DNA of 64,000 nt from Natronococcus sp. A-GB7 (GCF_029688865.1 NZ_JARUKV010000001.1:309642-373641); one strand, 5' to 3'. Numbered from the stretch's first letter, positions 28,878 to 38,038 are shown. Made by a program: numbers and translations. The notes: generated by a model from the letters alone, not told the origin.

Positions 28878-29612
28878 ATGGAGTGTCGCCACTGCGGATC
28901 GGCCCTCGAGAAACCCGGAGACTTCTGTCTGGTCTGCCGGGCGGAAAACACCGAGGCCATCGTGCTCGAGGCGACCCGCGAGCGGGCGACGCTGACGATG
29001 CTGGCCGGCGAGGACGCCGACGACCCCATCATCGCCGAGACGACGGTTACGACGACGCCCGAGGACGGCGAGAACGAGGTCGTCGAACTGCGGAACTTCG
29101 CGGGGCTGCTGGCCGACGAGATCCGCCGTAAACGCCCCGAGGAGGTGTACGCCAGCGGGAGCCGGGAGGTGATCCGCGCCGTTCGGCGTGAGGTCCACTA
29201 CCCCTTCTACCGCGTCGACGGCGACGCCGACGATCCGGTGGAGGCGACCCTCGAACGACGCGGGAACCGCGCGCTCGAGGTCGTCGAGACCCCGCCCGCC
29301 GAGAAGATCGGCGGCAGCCACTCGACGCTGATCGGCGGCCGAACCGGAATGCGCGCGATCCAGACCGTCGCGGGCCACCCCCACGTCAAGAAGGTCATCC
29401 CGGGACCGATCGACGCGGGCGGAAAGGGCTCGCAGTCGGGACTCCGGGCGAAAGTCACCCGCGCCGACGACGGCGGCAACGTCCGAATGCTCATCCGGGA
29501 CGGCTCGAGCGTCCAGGAGAACCGGGTCGTCACGACGGCACCCAATCGGGAGCTGGGCGAGCGGATCCGGGACGATCTCAACGACGTGCTCGCCGACTCG
29601 GAGTTTCAGTAG
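28878..29612 (+). CDS. DUF2103 predicted metal-binding protein
   Basis: A 244-residue archaeal protein that opens with a zinc ribbon (MECRHCGSALEKPGDFCLVC) and continues into a DUF2103 domain, recognisable by GGRTGMRAIQTVAGHPHVKK and IPGPIDAGGKGS. The domain is conserved in archaea; its function is not known to me, although the ribbon and basic GGKGS loop are compatible with RNA binding. The start at 28878 is the conserved MEC; the frame is open 15 codons further upstream. Followed by a structured intergenic element. Confidence 0.85.
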   Translation: MECRHCGSALEKPGDFCLVCRAENTEAIVLEATRERATLTMLAGEDADDPIIAETTVTTTPEDGENEVVELRNFAGLLADEIRRKRPEEVYASGSREVIRAVRREVHYPFYRVDGDADDPVEATLERRGNRALEVVETPPAEKIGGSHSTLIGGRTGMRAIQTVAGHPHVKKVIPGPIDAGGKGSQSGLRAKVTRADDGGNVRMLIRDGSSVQENRVVTTAPNRELGERIRDDLNDVLADSEFQ

Positions 29613-29769
29613 CGGTAGACCGTCCCACGGGTTCCGTACTCGGCATCCCGTCTGAAGCTCGTGTTAGGTACAGGCGGAGGCGGTATCACTGCGGTAGCGC
29701 CACAAGTGCAGCACCCGCGAGCGACCATCGGGAGCGAGCGGCCTTTTTAGCGTAGATTTTTGCGCCCAG

Positions 29770-29790
29770 CGCGGGACCTGCGGTCCCGCG
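29770..29790. repeat. Perfect 9-bp hairpin
   Basis: CGCGGGACC, loop TGC, GGTCCCGCG. Part of the structured intergenic element. Confidence 0.8.
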
Positions 29791-29800
29791 TGCCATGCGA

Positions 29801-29819
29801 ACGAGCACATAGTGCTCGT
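29801..29819. repeat. Perfect 8-bp hairpin
   Basis: ACGAGCAC, loop ATA, GTGCTCGT. It lies 10 bp after the first hairpin of the same element. Confidence 0.8.
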
Positions 29820-29955
29820 GAGCAGAGAGTGGTTCCGAACGCAGTGAGGAATCCCGAGGCGGAAAAAGGTACGTGTACACACTCTTTACGTAACGATTCG
29901 GCAGGTCCGAGTTCATAGCCCAGACTGAACGAAAGATCCGTAGTACCAACTACTG

Positions 29956-30426
29956 CTACAATCCCTCGAGCGAACGCAGCTTCTGTTCGACCGGCGGTGG
30001 CGCGGCGCTGGGGCCGTCGCGGACCCGGTGGTCCGGAATCAGGACGGGTGCGGGGTTGTTATCCAGCGCCGTCCGGACCAGGTTGAGATCCTCGTTCTCC
30101 TCGTGGTCGAGCTCCGGGGTCATCCGCGCCAGCGTGCGGACGTCGACCTGGTCGCCGTAGGGGATCTCCCGGACTCCCTCGAGGACCGCCCGCTGGTCGG
30201 TCGGCATCGTCAGCGCGACCTGAACGTCGTCGAACTCGATCTCCTCGAGTCCGTCGAGATACTCGAAGATCCGATCGAGGACGGCGTGATCGTCCTCGGC
30301 GTCGTCCTCGGGCGTCTCGGGGAACGTGACCCGCAACACCCGTCCACCGGCGACGCCGACCTGCACGTATCGGTCGAGGTACGACGACTGTCGCGCGTAG
30401 ATCCCGGCGTCGGTGACATCCTCCAT
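29956..30426 (-). CDS. MGMT-like protein lacking the acceptor cysteine
   Basis: A 156-residue protein of the 6-O-methylguanine-DNA methyltransferase family. The winged-helix part (QVDVRTLARMTPEL...DLNLVRTALDNNPAPVLIP) is clear, but the invariant PCHRV active site reads IPDHRV, with Asp in place of the methyl-accepting Cys. It therefore cannot be a standard alkyltransferase and is more like the alkyltransferase-like proteins, which bind lesions without repair, although those usually have Trp here. The ATG lies about 29 nt after a TATA-like element. Divergent from trpC with 96 bp between starts. Confidence 0.8.
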   Translation of the reverse strand: MEDVTDAGIYARQSSYLDRYVQVGVAGGRVLRVTFPETPEDDAEDDHAVLDRIFEYLDGLEEIEFDDVQVALTMPTDQRAVLEGVREIPYGDQVDVRTLARMTPELDHEENEDLNLVRTALDNNPAPVLIPDHRVRDGPSAAPPPVEQKLRSLEGL

Positions 30427-30450
30427 GAGCGGTGATACGAGCGACGGGCT

Positions 30451-30460
30451 TGAATATTCG
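30451..30460 (-). promoter_or_regulatory. TATA box of MGMT-like gene
   Basis: On the minus strand CGAATATTCA is centred about 29 nt before the ATG at 30426. Confidence 0.5.
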
Positions 30461-30490
30461 CCGGTCGTTCTGGCGTCGCGGACGCAAGCC

Positions 30491-30519
30491 TTATGTACAT
30501 AACAGTACGTCGATGTACA
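30491..30519 (+). promoter_or_regulatory. Two TGTACA boxes overlapping the trpCBA promoter
   Basis: A 12-bp perfect palindrome TTATGTACATAA (30491-30502) and a second ATGTACA (30513-30519) carry TGTACA cores exactly 20 bp apart, about two helical turns. The first coincides with the expected TATA position for the ATG at 30523. TGTACA is the core of the TRP box bound by the tryptophan repressor TrpY in Methanothermobacter, so this is a candidate trp operator; its use here is inference. Confidence 0.6.
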
Positions 30520-30522
30520 ATA

Positions 30523-31311
30523 ATGACCTCTCCGACGGAGCTCGCACCCGAAGTACGGTCGATCCTCGAGACCGCCGGGGAGCGATCGAACGCCGATCGA
30601 GACCCGCTCTCGGTCGACGCGCGGTCGCTTCCCGAGGCGCTGGCTCGAGCGGAGGCCGACGGCCGGGTCCCGATCGTCGCCGAAGTGAAACCGACGAGTC
30701 CGACCGCCGACGGCACCCGGGCGGACGATCCCGTCGAACTCGCGGAGGCGATGGTCGCGGGCGGCGCGGCGGCGATCTCGGTGCTGACCGAACCCGACCA
30801 CTTCGGGGGGTCGGCCGAGGCCCTCGAGCGAGTGCGGGCGGCCGTCGACGTCCCGGTCCTGCGGAAGGACTTCGTGCTCGAGGAAGGCGGGATGGACGTC
30901 GTCGAGGCCGATCTCCTCCTCCTCATCGCGCGGTTCGTGGACGATCTGGAGGAATTGGTCGAGGCCGCCCGCGAGCGGGGGTTCCAGCCCCTCGTGGAGG
31001 TCCACGACTACGACGAACTCGAGGACGCCCTCGAGGCGGGCGCCGAGATCGTCGGCGTGAACAACCGGGATCTGGCGAAACTCGAGGTCGATCTCGGAAC
31101 GTTTGAATCCCTCAGTCCCCACGTTCCGGACGAGGTGACGCTGATCGCCGAGAGCGGCGTCTCGACCCCCGAGGACGTTCGTCGGATGCGCGAGGCGGGC
31201 GCCGACGCCCTGCTCGTCGGCAGCGCGATCATGGACCACGACGGTGCGGGCGACGTAACCGAGAACACGCGACGACTCGCGGACGCGACACAGGAGACAC
31301 CCAATGAGTAA
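30523..31311 (+). CDS. trpC: Indole-3-glycerol-phosphate synthase
   Basis: Closes the indole ring in tryptophan biosynthesis. The 262-residue TIM barrel shows [15 protein letters not shown] (catalytic Lys), [36 protein letters not shown] and [19 protein letters not shown]. The start ATG at 30523 is preferred over one at 30493, which falls within the promoter palindrome. First gene of trpCBA; it overlaps trpB by 8 nt. Confidence 0.96.
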   Translation: MTSPTELAPEVRSILETAGERSNADRDPLSVDARSLPEALARAEADGRVPIVAEVKPTSPTADGTRADDPVELAEAMVAGGAAAISVLTEPDHFGGSAEALERVRAAVDVPVLRKDFVLEEGGMDVVEADLLLLIARFVDDLEELVEAARERGFQPLVEVHDYDELEDALEAGAEIVGVNNRDLAKLEVDLGTFESLSPHVPDEVTLIAESGVSTPEDVRRMREAGADALLVGSAIMDHDGAGDVTENTRRLADATQETPNE

Positions 31312-32611
31312 ACCGGAGCGAAACCGAGACCGAGACAGCGAGGCAACGTTCGGCGAGTACGGCGGCCAGTACGTCCCCGAGGCGCTGATGCCCGCCGTCC
31401 AGGAGCTCGAGGACGCCTACGAGCGCTACGTCCTCGAGAACGAGGACGGGTTTATGGACGAGTTCCGCGAGCGGATGCGCGACTTCGGCGGGCGGCCGAC
31501 GCCGCTCCAGCGCGCGGACCGGCTCAGCGATCGGTACGACCGCGAGATCTACCTCAAGCGCGAGGACCTGCTCCACGGCGGGGCACACAAGCTCAACAAC
31601 GCGCTGGGCCAGGTGCTGCTGGCGAAGTACATGGGCAAAGAACGGATCATCGCCGAGACCGGGGCGGGCCAGCACGGCACCGCGACGGCGATGGCCGCGG
31701 CCCACCTCGATATGCCCTGCGAGATCTATATGGGTCGGACCGACATCAACCGCCAGCGGCCCAACGTCTACCGGATGCGGATGAACGGCGCGGAGGTCAA
31801 CCCGGTTACCGCCGGCTCCGGCACGCTGAAGGAGGCGATCAACGAGACGATGCGCGACTGGGCGACGACCGTCGAGCGAACCCACTACGTGATCGGTTCG
31901 ATCGTCGGCCCCCACCCGTTCCCGAAGCTCGTCCGGGACTTCCAGAGCGTGATCGGTCGCGAATCCCGCGAGCAGATCCGGGAGAAGGCGGGACGACTCC
32001 CCGACAGCGTCCTCGCGTGTGCCGGCGGCGGCTCGAACACGATGGGAACGTTCTACGAGTTCGTCCCAGACGAGTCGGTCGACCTCGTCGCCGTCGAGGC
32101 GGGCGGCTCGAGCCTCGAGATCGACGAGGCGAACGCGCTGGCACCGAACTCGGCGACGCTGTCGACGGGCACCGACGGCGTGCTCCACGGCGCGATGACC
32201 AAGCTCCTCCAGAGCGGCGACGGGCAGATCATGGAGTCCCACAGCGTCAGCGCGGGGCTCGACTACGCCGGTGTCGGTCCCGAGCTGTCGTATCTGGTCG
32301 ACACCGGGCGGGTGACGCCCGTCAGCGTCGGCGACGACGCGGCGCTCAACGGCTTCCACCGCCTGTCGAATCTCGAGGGGATCATCCCCGCGCTGGAGAC
32401 GAGCCACGCGCTGGGCTACCTGGAGCGCGCGGCGGGCCCCGCCGCGGATGGTCGAGCGGCGAAGCCGCGAGACGAGAACCACGAGGACCTCGGCGACCTC
32501 GTCGTCGTCAACGTCTCCGGGCGGGGCGACAAGGACCTAGAGACCGTCCTCGAGGAGACCGAGAAGCGCGATCTCGAGGCCGCGCCGGACGTGGAGGTGT
32601 TCGACCGATGA
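31304..32611 (+). CDS. trpB: Tryptophan synthase beta chain
   Basis: Condenses indole with serine using pyridoxal phosphate. The 435-residue protein is TrpB1 type: [16 protein letters not shown] at the start, PLP lysine in [13 protein letters not shown], the glutamate in [14 protein letters not shown], and phosphate-binding [11 protein letters not shown]. An acidic haloarchaeal tail of about 30 residues includes a loop ([13 protein letters not shown]) before the last strand. It overlaps trpC by 8 nt and trpA by 4 nt, so the three are translated together. Confidence 0.97.
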   Translation: MSKPERNRDRDSEATFGEYGGQYVPEALMPAVQELEDAYERYVLENEDGFMDEFRERMRDFGGRPTPLQRADRLSDRYDREIYLKREDLLHGGAHKLNNALGQVLLAKYMGKERIIAETGAGQHGTATAMAAAHLDMPCEIYMGRTDINRQRPNVYRMRMNGAEVNPVTAGSGTLKEAINETMRDWATTVERTHYVIGSIVGPHPFPKLVRDFQSVIGRESREQIREKAGRLPDSVLACAGGGSNTMGTFYEFVPDESVDLVAVEAGGSSLEIDEANALAPNSATLSTGTDGVLHGAMTKLLQSGDGQIMESHSVSAGLDYAGVGPELSYLVDTGRVTPVSVGDDAALNGFHRLSNLEGIIPALETSHALGYLERAAGPAADGRAAKPRDENHEDLGDLVVVNVSGRGDKDLETVLEETEKRDLEAAPDVEVFDR

Positions 32612-33438
32612 GCGAAATCGAGGCGGCCATCCGCGAGAACCACCCCGCCCTGATCACGTACATCACCGCGGGCGATCCCTCGCTCGAGGACACGAGGGAG
32701 TACGTCGAGGCCTTGGACCGGGGCGGCGCGGACCTGATCGAACTCGGGCTCCCCTTTTCGGAACCGATCGCCGAGGGGCCGACGATCCAGGCGGCGATCA
32801 ACCGCGCGCTCGACGCGGGGACGACCCCCCAGGGGTTCTTCGAGCTGGTCGACGACCTCGAGACCGAGGCGCCGCTGCTGGTGATGACCTACTACAACAT
32901 GATTCTCCAGTATGGGCCCGAAGCGGACGTCCGCCCGTTCGTCGAGCGCGCCGCCGAGGCCGGGCTCTCGGGGATCATCGTCCCCGACCTGCCAGCCGAG
33001 GAGGCCGACCCGCTGCGGGCGGCCTGTGACGACCACGGGCTCGACCTCGTGTTCATCGTCGCGCCGACGACCGAGGGCGAACGCCTCGAGACCATCATGT
33101 CTCAGGTCTCGGGCTTCGCGTACGTCCAGGCTCGCCTCGGCACGACGGGTGCGCGCGCGGACGTCTCGAACGCCACCCACGACAGCCTCGCGCGGCTCTC
33201 GGCGTACGATGTGCCCAAGGCGGTCGGCTTCGGCGTCAGCGAGGGCGACCACGCGGCCGAGATCATCGAAGCTGGTGCCGACGGCGTCATCGTCGGCAGC
33301 GCGCTCGTCGACATTATCGCCGAACACGGCGAGGGCGACGCGCCCGCGGCCGACGCCCTCGAGGCCAAAGCCGAGGAGCTCAAACGCGGCGCCCGCCGGG
33401 GCGGCGGGGTAGATGTACCGGAACCAGAACAGCCATAA
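32608..33438 (+). CDS. trpA: Tryptophan synthase alpha chain
   Basis: Cleaves indole-glycerol phosphate to indole for TrpB. The 276-residue barrel has [19 protein letters not shown] and [14 protein letters not shown]. The glutamate of LIELG matches E. coli Glu49, but the loop equivalent to E. coli FSDPLADGP reads FSEPIAEGP, so catalytic Asp60 is replaced by Glu; the acid is kept. The start overlaps the trpB stop in ATGA. It is followed by aroA' after 24 bp. Confidence 0.96.
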   Translation: MSEIEAAIRENHPALITYITAGDPSLEDTREYVEALDRGGADLIELGLPFSEPIAEGPTIQAAINRALDAGTTPQGFFELVDDLETEAPLLVMTYYNMILQYGPEADVRPFVERAAEAGLSGIIVPDLPAEEADPLRAACDDHGLDLVFIVAPTTEGERLETIMSQVSGFAYVQARLGTTGARADVSNATHDSLARLSAYDVPKAVGFGVSEGDHAAEIIEAGADGVIVGSALVDIIAEHGEGDAPAADALEAKAEELKRGARRGGGVDVPEPEQP

Positions 33439-33462
33439 CCACCTGATTGCTAGACACTCGCA

Positions 33463-34257
33463 ATGACCACAGGCACCGAGGCACGACTCGAGCGGATCGG
33501 TACAGACGGATCGTACGTAATCGTCCCGATGGACCACGGCATCACGATGGGCGCCGTCCAGGGACTGAAGGACATCGAATCGACCATCGACGGCGTGACG
33601 CGCGGCGGCGCCGACGCCGTCCTCACCCAGAAGGGGATCGCCCCGCGAGTCCACGACAACAAGAACGGCAAGGGGTACATCGTCCACCTCAACGGATCGA
33701 CCACGATCGGCCCCGACGAGCAGGACAAACGGCTGACCGGCACCGTCGAGGAGGCGATTCGGGTCGGCGCCGACGCCGTCTCCTTCCACATCAACGTCGG
33801 CTCGAACTACGAGCCCGACCAGACCAGCCAGCTCGCGGAGATCACCGCGGAGGCCGACCGGTTCGGCATTCCCGTCCTGGCGATGGCCTACGCCCGCGGA
33901 CCGGGCGTCGACTCCGAAGACCCCGAGTCGCTCGGCCACGCCGTCCGCCTCGCCGAGGAGGTCGGCGCCGACCTCGTGAAGACGGGCTACAGCGGCGACG
34001 CCGACAGCTTCCAGCACGTCATCGAGTCGACTCGACTCCCCGTCGTCATCGCCGGGGGCTCGCGGGGCACCGACCGCGAGACCCTCGAGATGGTCCGGGG
34101 CGCGACCGACGCCGGCGGCGCCGGCATCTCGATGGGACGCTCGATCTTCCAGCACGAGGACCCCGAGGCGATCGCGACGGCCGTCGGGGGGATCGTCCAC
34201 GACGACCTCTCGGTCGACGAGGCCCTGACCGAGTCCGGCCTGGCGCTCGAGGTCTGA
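33463..34257 (+). CDS. aroA': 2-amino-3,7-dideoxy-D-threo-hept-6-ulosonate synthase
   Basis: First step of the archaeal shikimate route, joining aspartate semialdehyde with a six-carbon ketose phosphate. The 264-residue class I aldolase-like protein shows IVPMDHGITMGAVQGLKD, VSFHINVGSNYE and a Schiff-base lysine in ADLVKTGYSGD, then IAGGSRGTDRETLEM. Its place right after trpA, and aroB' 3.8 kb downstream, distinguish it from a fructose-bisphosphate aldolase. Probably the last gene of the trpCBA transcript. Confidence 0.92.
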   Translation: MTTGTEARLERIGTDGSYVIVPMDHGITMGAVQGLKDIESTIDGVTRGGADAVLTQKGIAPRVHDNKNGKGYIVHLNGSTTIGPDEQDKRLTGTVEEAIRVGADAVSFHINVGSNYEPDQTSQLAEITAEADRFGIPVLAMAYARGPGVDSEDPESLGHAVRLAEEVGADLVKTGYSGDADSFQHVIESTRLPVVIAGGSRGTDRETLEMVRGATDAGGAGISMGRSIFQHEDPEAIATAVGGIVHDDLSVDEALTESGLALEV

Positions 34258-34395
34258 TCGGCTCGAGAACTCGTTCGACCGTTTTCTCCGCGTTCGAACC
34301 CTCTCCCAGGCGGACCGGTCTGGTTCTCGGAGTTACTGTCAGCGCGTAGATAACCGCTATCTCCGTTCGGCGCCTCCGTTCGCCCGGAGAGTTCC

Positions 34396-34989
34396 ATGAG
34401 CACACCAACCACCGAACCCGGAACCTACTCGTTACATAAGGGGTGGCGGACGCTCGCGATCGCGGGCGGCGTCGTCGCGCTGCTCGGCCTGCTCGCGATA
34501 CTACTACCGCTCGCGACAGGTATCGCGATCGCCTTCCTCGTCGGTGCCCTGTTAGTCGTCGGCGGAATCGTCCACGCCGGACACGCGTTCACCGCTCGCG
34601 GCTGGCGTGGATCGCTGTGGCAGCTCGCGCTCGCGGTCGTCTCGGTCGGCGCGGGACTGCTCCTGCTGGTCAACCCGGTCGTCGGCCTGCTTAGCCTGAC
34701 GATTCTGGTCGTCGCGTACCTGCTCGTCGACGGTATCGCCGAACTCGGGATGAGCCTCCGGATGTCCGAGGAGCCCGGCCGGGCCTGGATCGCCGCTAGC
34801 GGCGTTCTCTCGCTCGTCCTCGCGGGGCTGCTCTGGGCCGGATTTCCCGGAACTGCGGCCTGGGCGATCGGATTACTCGTCGGCATCAGCCTACTCACGA
34901 CCGGGCTCTCGATGGTCGCGGTCGCCTACGGCGGGCGCCGGCTCGAGGACGACGTGGCGCCTCCCGCGACCGAACCCCGCGGCGCCTGA
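34396..34989 (+). CDS. HdeD family (DUF308) membrane protein
   Basis: A 197-residue membrane protein with six hydrophobic segments arranged as three hairpins, typical of HdeD/DUF308 proteins (KGWRTLAIAGGVVALLGLLA; later LLLLVNPVVGLLSLTILVVAYL). In E. coli HdeD is linked to acid resistance; no such role can be assumed here. Single gene between aroA' and the convergent nucleoside permease-like gene. Confidence 0.85.
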   Translation: MSTPTTEPGTYSLHKGWRTLAIAGGVVALLGLLAILLPLATGIAIAFLVGALLVVGGIVHAGHAFTARGWRGSLWQLALAVVSVGAGLLLLVNPVVGLLSLTILVVAYLLVDGIAELGMSLRMSEEPGRAWIAASGVLSLVLAGLLWAGFPGTAAWAIGLLVGISLLTTGLSMVAVAYGGRRLEDDVAPPATEPRGA

Positions 34990-35020
34990 GACGCCGCCTT
35001 CGCTTTTCGGCCGAACTGCT

Positions 35021-35965
35021 TCACCCCCGAATTCCGAGCGGATCCGCCTCGAGCAGTGCCTCGACGACCACCGAGCCGACGCGCTCGGCGTTGTCGATCG
35101 CCAGCGCGAGACTCGCCTCGGTTCCATCGAAGCTCTCTTCGACCGTCTCGCCGGGCGCCGAGCGGTCGTAGTTGGCGACCGCGCGCACGCTCAGGTAGCG
35201 CTCGAGTAGGCCGAACCGCTCGAGGGTGGTCGCCGTCGCGGCGTCTTCCATCTGGGTCGTCGCGTAGGGGGCGACCCCGTACTGCTCGCAGAGCCAGTCG
35301 ACCTCCCGGGCGTATCGCGGGCCGTGCCAGAACTCGTCGCCGCAGACGGTCGTTCCGAGCTCGACGGTCGGTTCGTCGTCGGGGGCGGTCGGGTACCGAT
35401 CCTGGTAGGCCCGAACCTCGGGATCGCTTCCGAGGGAGACCCGCTCTGCTGTATCGAGCGCCGGCTCGAGCAGTCGGTTCTCGAGTCGATGCACGTAGTC
35501 CCGGGGACGGTAGGCGAGGGTGTCGATCGACTCGGCGGGATCGCCCGCCCGCTTTTGGTCGGTTTCGCCCCGATCCCAGCGGTGTTTGCGGTCCCAGTCG
35601 ACGACCGCGTCCGCGAGGACGACCGAGCCCAGCGCGGCTCGAGACGGCGGTCCGCCCGCGATTCCCGCCGAGAGAACGTACGTCGACTCGAGGTCGAGTC
35701 CGGGGCTCGCGAGCAGCGCGGTCGTCGTCGTCGCGGCGTCGCTCTTACCGATCCCGGTCGTCGTGATCGCGGCGCCGTCGTCGGTGAGGTAGATCGGCGT
35801 GTCGGCGCCCGGAACGGCCAGCGCGTCGACGAGGTCGGCTCGCTCGAGCCAGGGCCGGCGCTCGTCCAGGGGCGGTTCGGCGACCGCGACGAGCACGAGC
35901 ACGGCGGGAGAAGCCGGATCGTTCGGGTCGGGGCGTCGCGGCTCCGGAAGCGAGAGTTCGTTCAC
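35021..35965 (-). CDS. Purine nucleoside permease-like (NUP) protein
   Basis: A 314-residue protein of the NUP family, a soluble-looking relative of nucleoside phosphorylases first described as a purine nucleoside permease in fungi. Visible motifs are TTTGIGKSDAATTTTALLA, TYVLSAGIAGGPPSRAALGSV, WDRKHRW and CGDEFWHGPRYAREVDWLC, with QMEDAATATTLERFG near the C-terminus. There is no signal peptide or membrane segment. It may bind or cleave nucleosides; transport is doubtful for this protein. Divergent from the SprT-like gene at 36049. Confidence 0.8.
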   Translation of the reverse strand: MNELSLPEPRRPDPNDPASPAVLVLVAVAEPPLDERRPWLERADLVDALAVPGADTPIYLTDDGAAITTTGIGKSDAATTTTALLASPGLDLESTYVLSAGIAGGPPSRAALGSVVLADAVVDWDRKHRWDRGETDQKRAGDPAESIDTLAYRPRDYVHRLENRLLEPALDTAERVSLGSDPEVRAYQDRYPTAPDDEPTVELGTTVCGDEFWHGPRYAREVDWLCEQYGVAPYATTQMEDAATATTLERFGLLERYLSVRAVANYDRSAPGETVEESFDGTEASLALAIDNAERVGSVVVEALLEADPLGIRG

Positions 35966-36048
35966 GACCGATCGTCGTCGCGGGCGAAAAAAGGCGTGCC
36001 GAAGGCGGGGTCGAAATCGTTTCGAGGATCGCGTCCGTCGGTCGAGTC

Positions 36049-36618
36049 GTGACCGACGAGACCCTCACGGTCGACGACGAGCTCCTCGCCCGCGCGCGGA
36101 CCCACGCCCGCGAGGTCGTCGACGAGCACGACCTCGAGCTCGAGGTCGGCGCCCTCGAGTGGGCGGTCTCCTCGCGGGCGCGGCGTCGCGCGGGGCTGTG
36201 TCGGTGGGACGCCGACCGCGAGGTCGCGACGATCGTCCTCGCGCGCCGGGCCTACGAGCGCTACGAGTGGCCCGAGTTCGCGGCGGTCGTGCGCCACGAG
36301 CTCGTCCACGCACTGGAGTTCCAGCGCTTCGGCGAGTCGGGCCACGGCGAGCGGTTCCGCGAGCTCGCGGCCCGGCTCGAGGCGCCCCGGCGCTGTCGCT
36401 CGTTCGCCGAGCCGCGGTACGTGCTCCGCTGTCGGGGAGCGGACTGTGACTGGCGAGCGACGCGCCACCGGGCGTCCGAGCCCGTCCGGACGCCGGGCCG
36501 ATACCGGTGTGGCGACTGCGGGAGCGCCCTCGAGGTCGAACACGCCGACAGCGGCCGACGCTGGGAGACCGCGAGCGGGTACGGCGGCGCGAAGGCCGCG
36601 CTCGGCGAGGACTGGTGA
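36049..36618 (+). CDS. SprT-like zinc protein
   Basis: A 189-residue protein with a zincin site VVRHELVHALEFQRF and a third ligand in SGHGERFREL, followed by a C-terminal zinc ribbon (CRGADC...CGDCG). This is the architecture of SprT/SprTN-type domains, which in eukaryotes degrade DNA-crosslinked proteins; the archaeal role is unproven. A GTG start gives MTDETLTVDDELLARA. It is 45 bp upstream of an unknown gene on the same strand. Confidence 0.85.
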   Translation: MTDETLTVDDELLARARTHAREVVDEHDLELEVGALEWAVSSRARRRAGLCRWDADREVATIVLARRAYERYEWPEFAAVVRHELVHALEFQRFGESGHGERFRELAARLEAPRRCRSFAEPRYVLRCRGADCDWRATRHRASEPVRTPGRYRCGDCGSALEVEHADSGRRWETASGYGGAKAALGEDW

Positions 36619-36663
36619 GCGGAGCGCGGAACACTTATCCGAAGACCGAGTACAGGTCCAGCC

Positions 36664-37203
36664 ATGGGAATACTCGATCTGATGCTCGGGCGGTCGGGGG
36701 AGGGCCAGCAGGGAATCGAGGGCCACTCCTACAAGCTGCCCGAGGAGAGCCACGAGTTCGTCTACCCCGTCGCCGTCCGCCGGACCGAGCTCGAGGCGCT
36801 CGCGGAGCTGCTGGCGGCCGACGAGGCGGCGCCGTCGCTGGCCGACAACGCCGACGAGCTCCAGGATACCTTCGACGAGCTGTTCGACGGCCAGGGTCCC
36901 GACGCGACCGATATCGCAGCCAGGGAGCAGGCCGCTCGCTCGACGGTCGAAACCGTCCTCGGGACCTGGCGCGGACAGGTCCCCGACGGGGACGACGGCC
37001 TCGGCGTCGTCTACGTCCAGCAAGGGGAGTTCGAGGCGATCCGCTCGTTCGTCAAGCGCTGCAAGCAACGCGACGACGGCAACGGCGAGTTCGAGTTACC
37101 GGAGTCGCTGCCCGCGGTCGCCGCCCTGCTCGCGCGACTGGACGAGGCGACCGACAGCCGGTATCGCGCGGTCGTCCACACCGACCTGTTGCCCGAGACG
37201 TAG
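36664..37203 (+). CDS. Haloarchaeal protein of unknown function
   Basis: A 179-residue soluble protein starting MGILDLMLGRSGEG. It is acidic, mostly helical by inspection, and has no cysteine cluster, leader or membrane segment. The middle contains YVYPVAVRRTELEALAELL-like helices and the end PESLPAVAALLARLDEATDS. I do not recognise the family. It follows the SprT-like gene by 45 bp and converges on the HAD gene. Confidence 0.65.
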   Translation: MGILDLMLGRSGEGQQGIEGHSYKLPEESHEFVYPVAVRRTELEALAELLAADEAAPSLADNADELQDTFDELFDGQGPDATDIAAREQAARSTVETVLGTWRGQVPDGDDGLGVVYVQQGEFEAIRSFVKRCKQRDDGNGEFELPESLPAVAALLARLDEATDSRYRAVVHTDLLPET

Positions 37204-37209
37204 TCGCGA

Positions 37210-37884
37210 TCAGACGACAGACAGGAACTCCTCGAGGGAGTCGAGTTCGTACGTCGGCTCGTGCTCGCGGGCGACGTCGTCGCGGCCGACGTCGATCCAC
37301 GCCGAGTCCAGTCCCATCGCGTTGGCGCCAGCCACGTCGGCTCGCAGGGAGTCGCCGACGTGGATCGCCCGCTCCGGACTCGCCTCGAGTTCGCCGAGCG
37401 CGCGCTCGAACGGCGCGGCGTCGGGTTTCGGGAAGACGCCGGCGTTCGGATCGGTGTAGACGCGGACGTCGAAGGCGTCCTCGATGCCGAGCGCGCGGAG
37501 CTTCTGGATCTGGGTCCTCCGGCCGCCGTTGGTGATCAGCCCGACCCGACCGCGCTCGCGGGCGTGCTCGAGGGCGGCCTCGGCGCCGGGGCGAAACCGG
37601 ACGGCGCTGGGATCCTGAACCTCGAGGTACCGCTCGGCCAGCGAGGGCGCGAGCGCGGGGTCGACGTCGGCGCGGTCGGCGACTTCGGCGAACAGCTCGG
37701 CGTAGAACTCCTCGGCAGTTTGGACCGTCGGCAGGGCGGGAACGGCCGCGTGGAGATCGGCGGGCGTACAGAAGGGATCGCGGTCGACGCCCTCGAAGGC
37801 CCGCTCGAGCACCGCGGCGGGGTCCTGCGTGGGCTCGCAGAGCGTGCTGTCGAGATCGAAACAGATCGCGTCGTAGGCAGCCAT
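37210..37884 (-). CDS. HAD superfamily hydrolase
   Basis: A 224-residue phosphatase of the HAD subfamily IA. Motif I is AICFDLDSTLCEP (nucleophile Asp), motif II GLITNGGRR, the lysine in VFPKPDAAPF and motif IV IHVGDSLRADVAGA. Substrate not predictable; similar proteins are annotated as phosphoglycolate- or pyrimidine-nucleotide phosphatases. The start is the ATG of MAAYDAICFD; the very long antisense frame upstream is spurious. Confidence 0.9.
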   Translation of the reverse strand: MAAYDAICFDLDSTLCEPTQDPAAVLERAFEGVDRDPFCTPADLHAAVPALPTVQTAEEFYAELFAEVADRADVDPALAPSLAERYLEVQDPSAVRFRPGAEAALEHARERGRVGLITNGGRRTQIQKLRALGIEDAFDVRVYTDPNAGVFPKPDAAPFERALGELEASPERAIHVGDSLRADVAGANAMGLDSAWIDVGRDDVAREHEPTYELDSLEEFLSVV

Positions 37885-38038
37885 CTGGTTTCCGGTACGG
37901 TGGCGAGCGTTCTGAACGTTTCGACCCGTGACAGGTGGGAACTCGGTGCACAGCCAGGGATGTCGACTCGACCTTTCGATCCCCACGACTGCTGTCGGAT
38001 CCGCCACGTTCAAGCCGTTGCCCTTCGAGACTCGAGCT

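Larger units (their letters stand above)
29613..29955. other. Intergenic region with a structured repeat-like element
   Basis: No credible gene. Within it, 29740-29870 holds CCTTTTT at one end and AAAAAGG at the other, and between them two perfect hairpins (29770-29790 and 29801-29819). The element resembles the palindromic intergenic repeats scattered in haloarchaeal genomes. Minus-strand frames across it (to 29949) look like accidental openings. Confidence 0.55.

Noticed and set aside
29686..29949. An 87-codon minus frame over the structured intergenic element
   Set aside because: It runs through both hairpins, has no motif and no promoter or ribosome-binding site.
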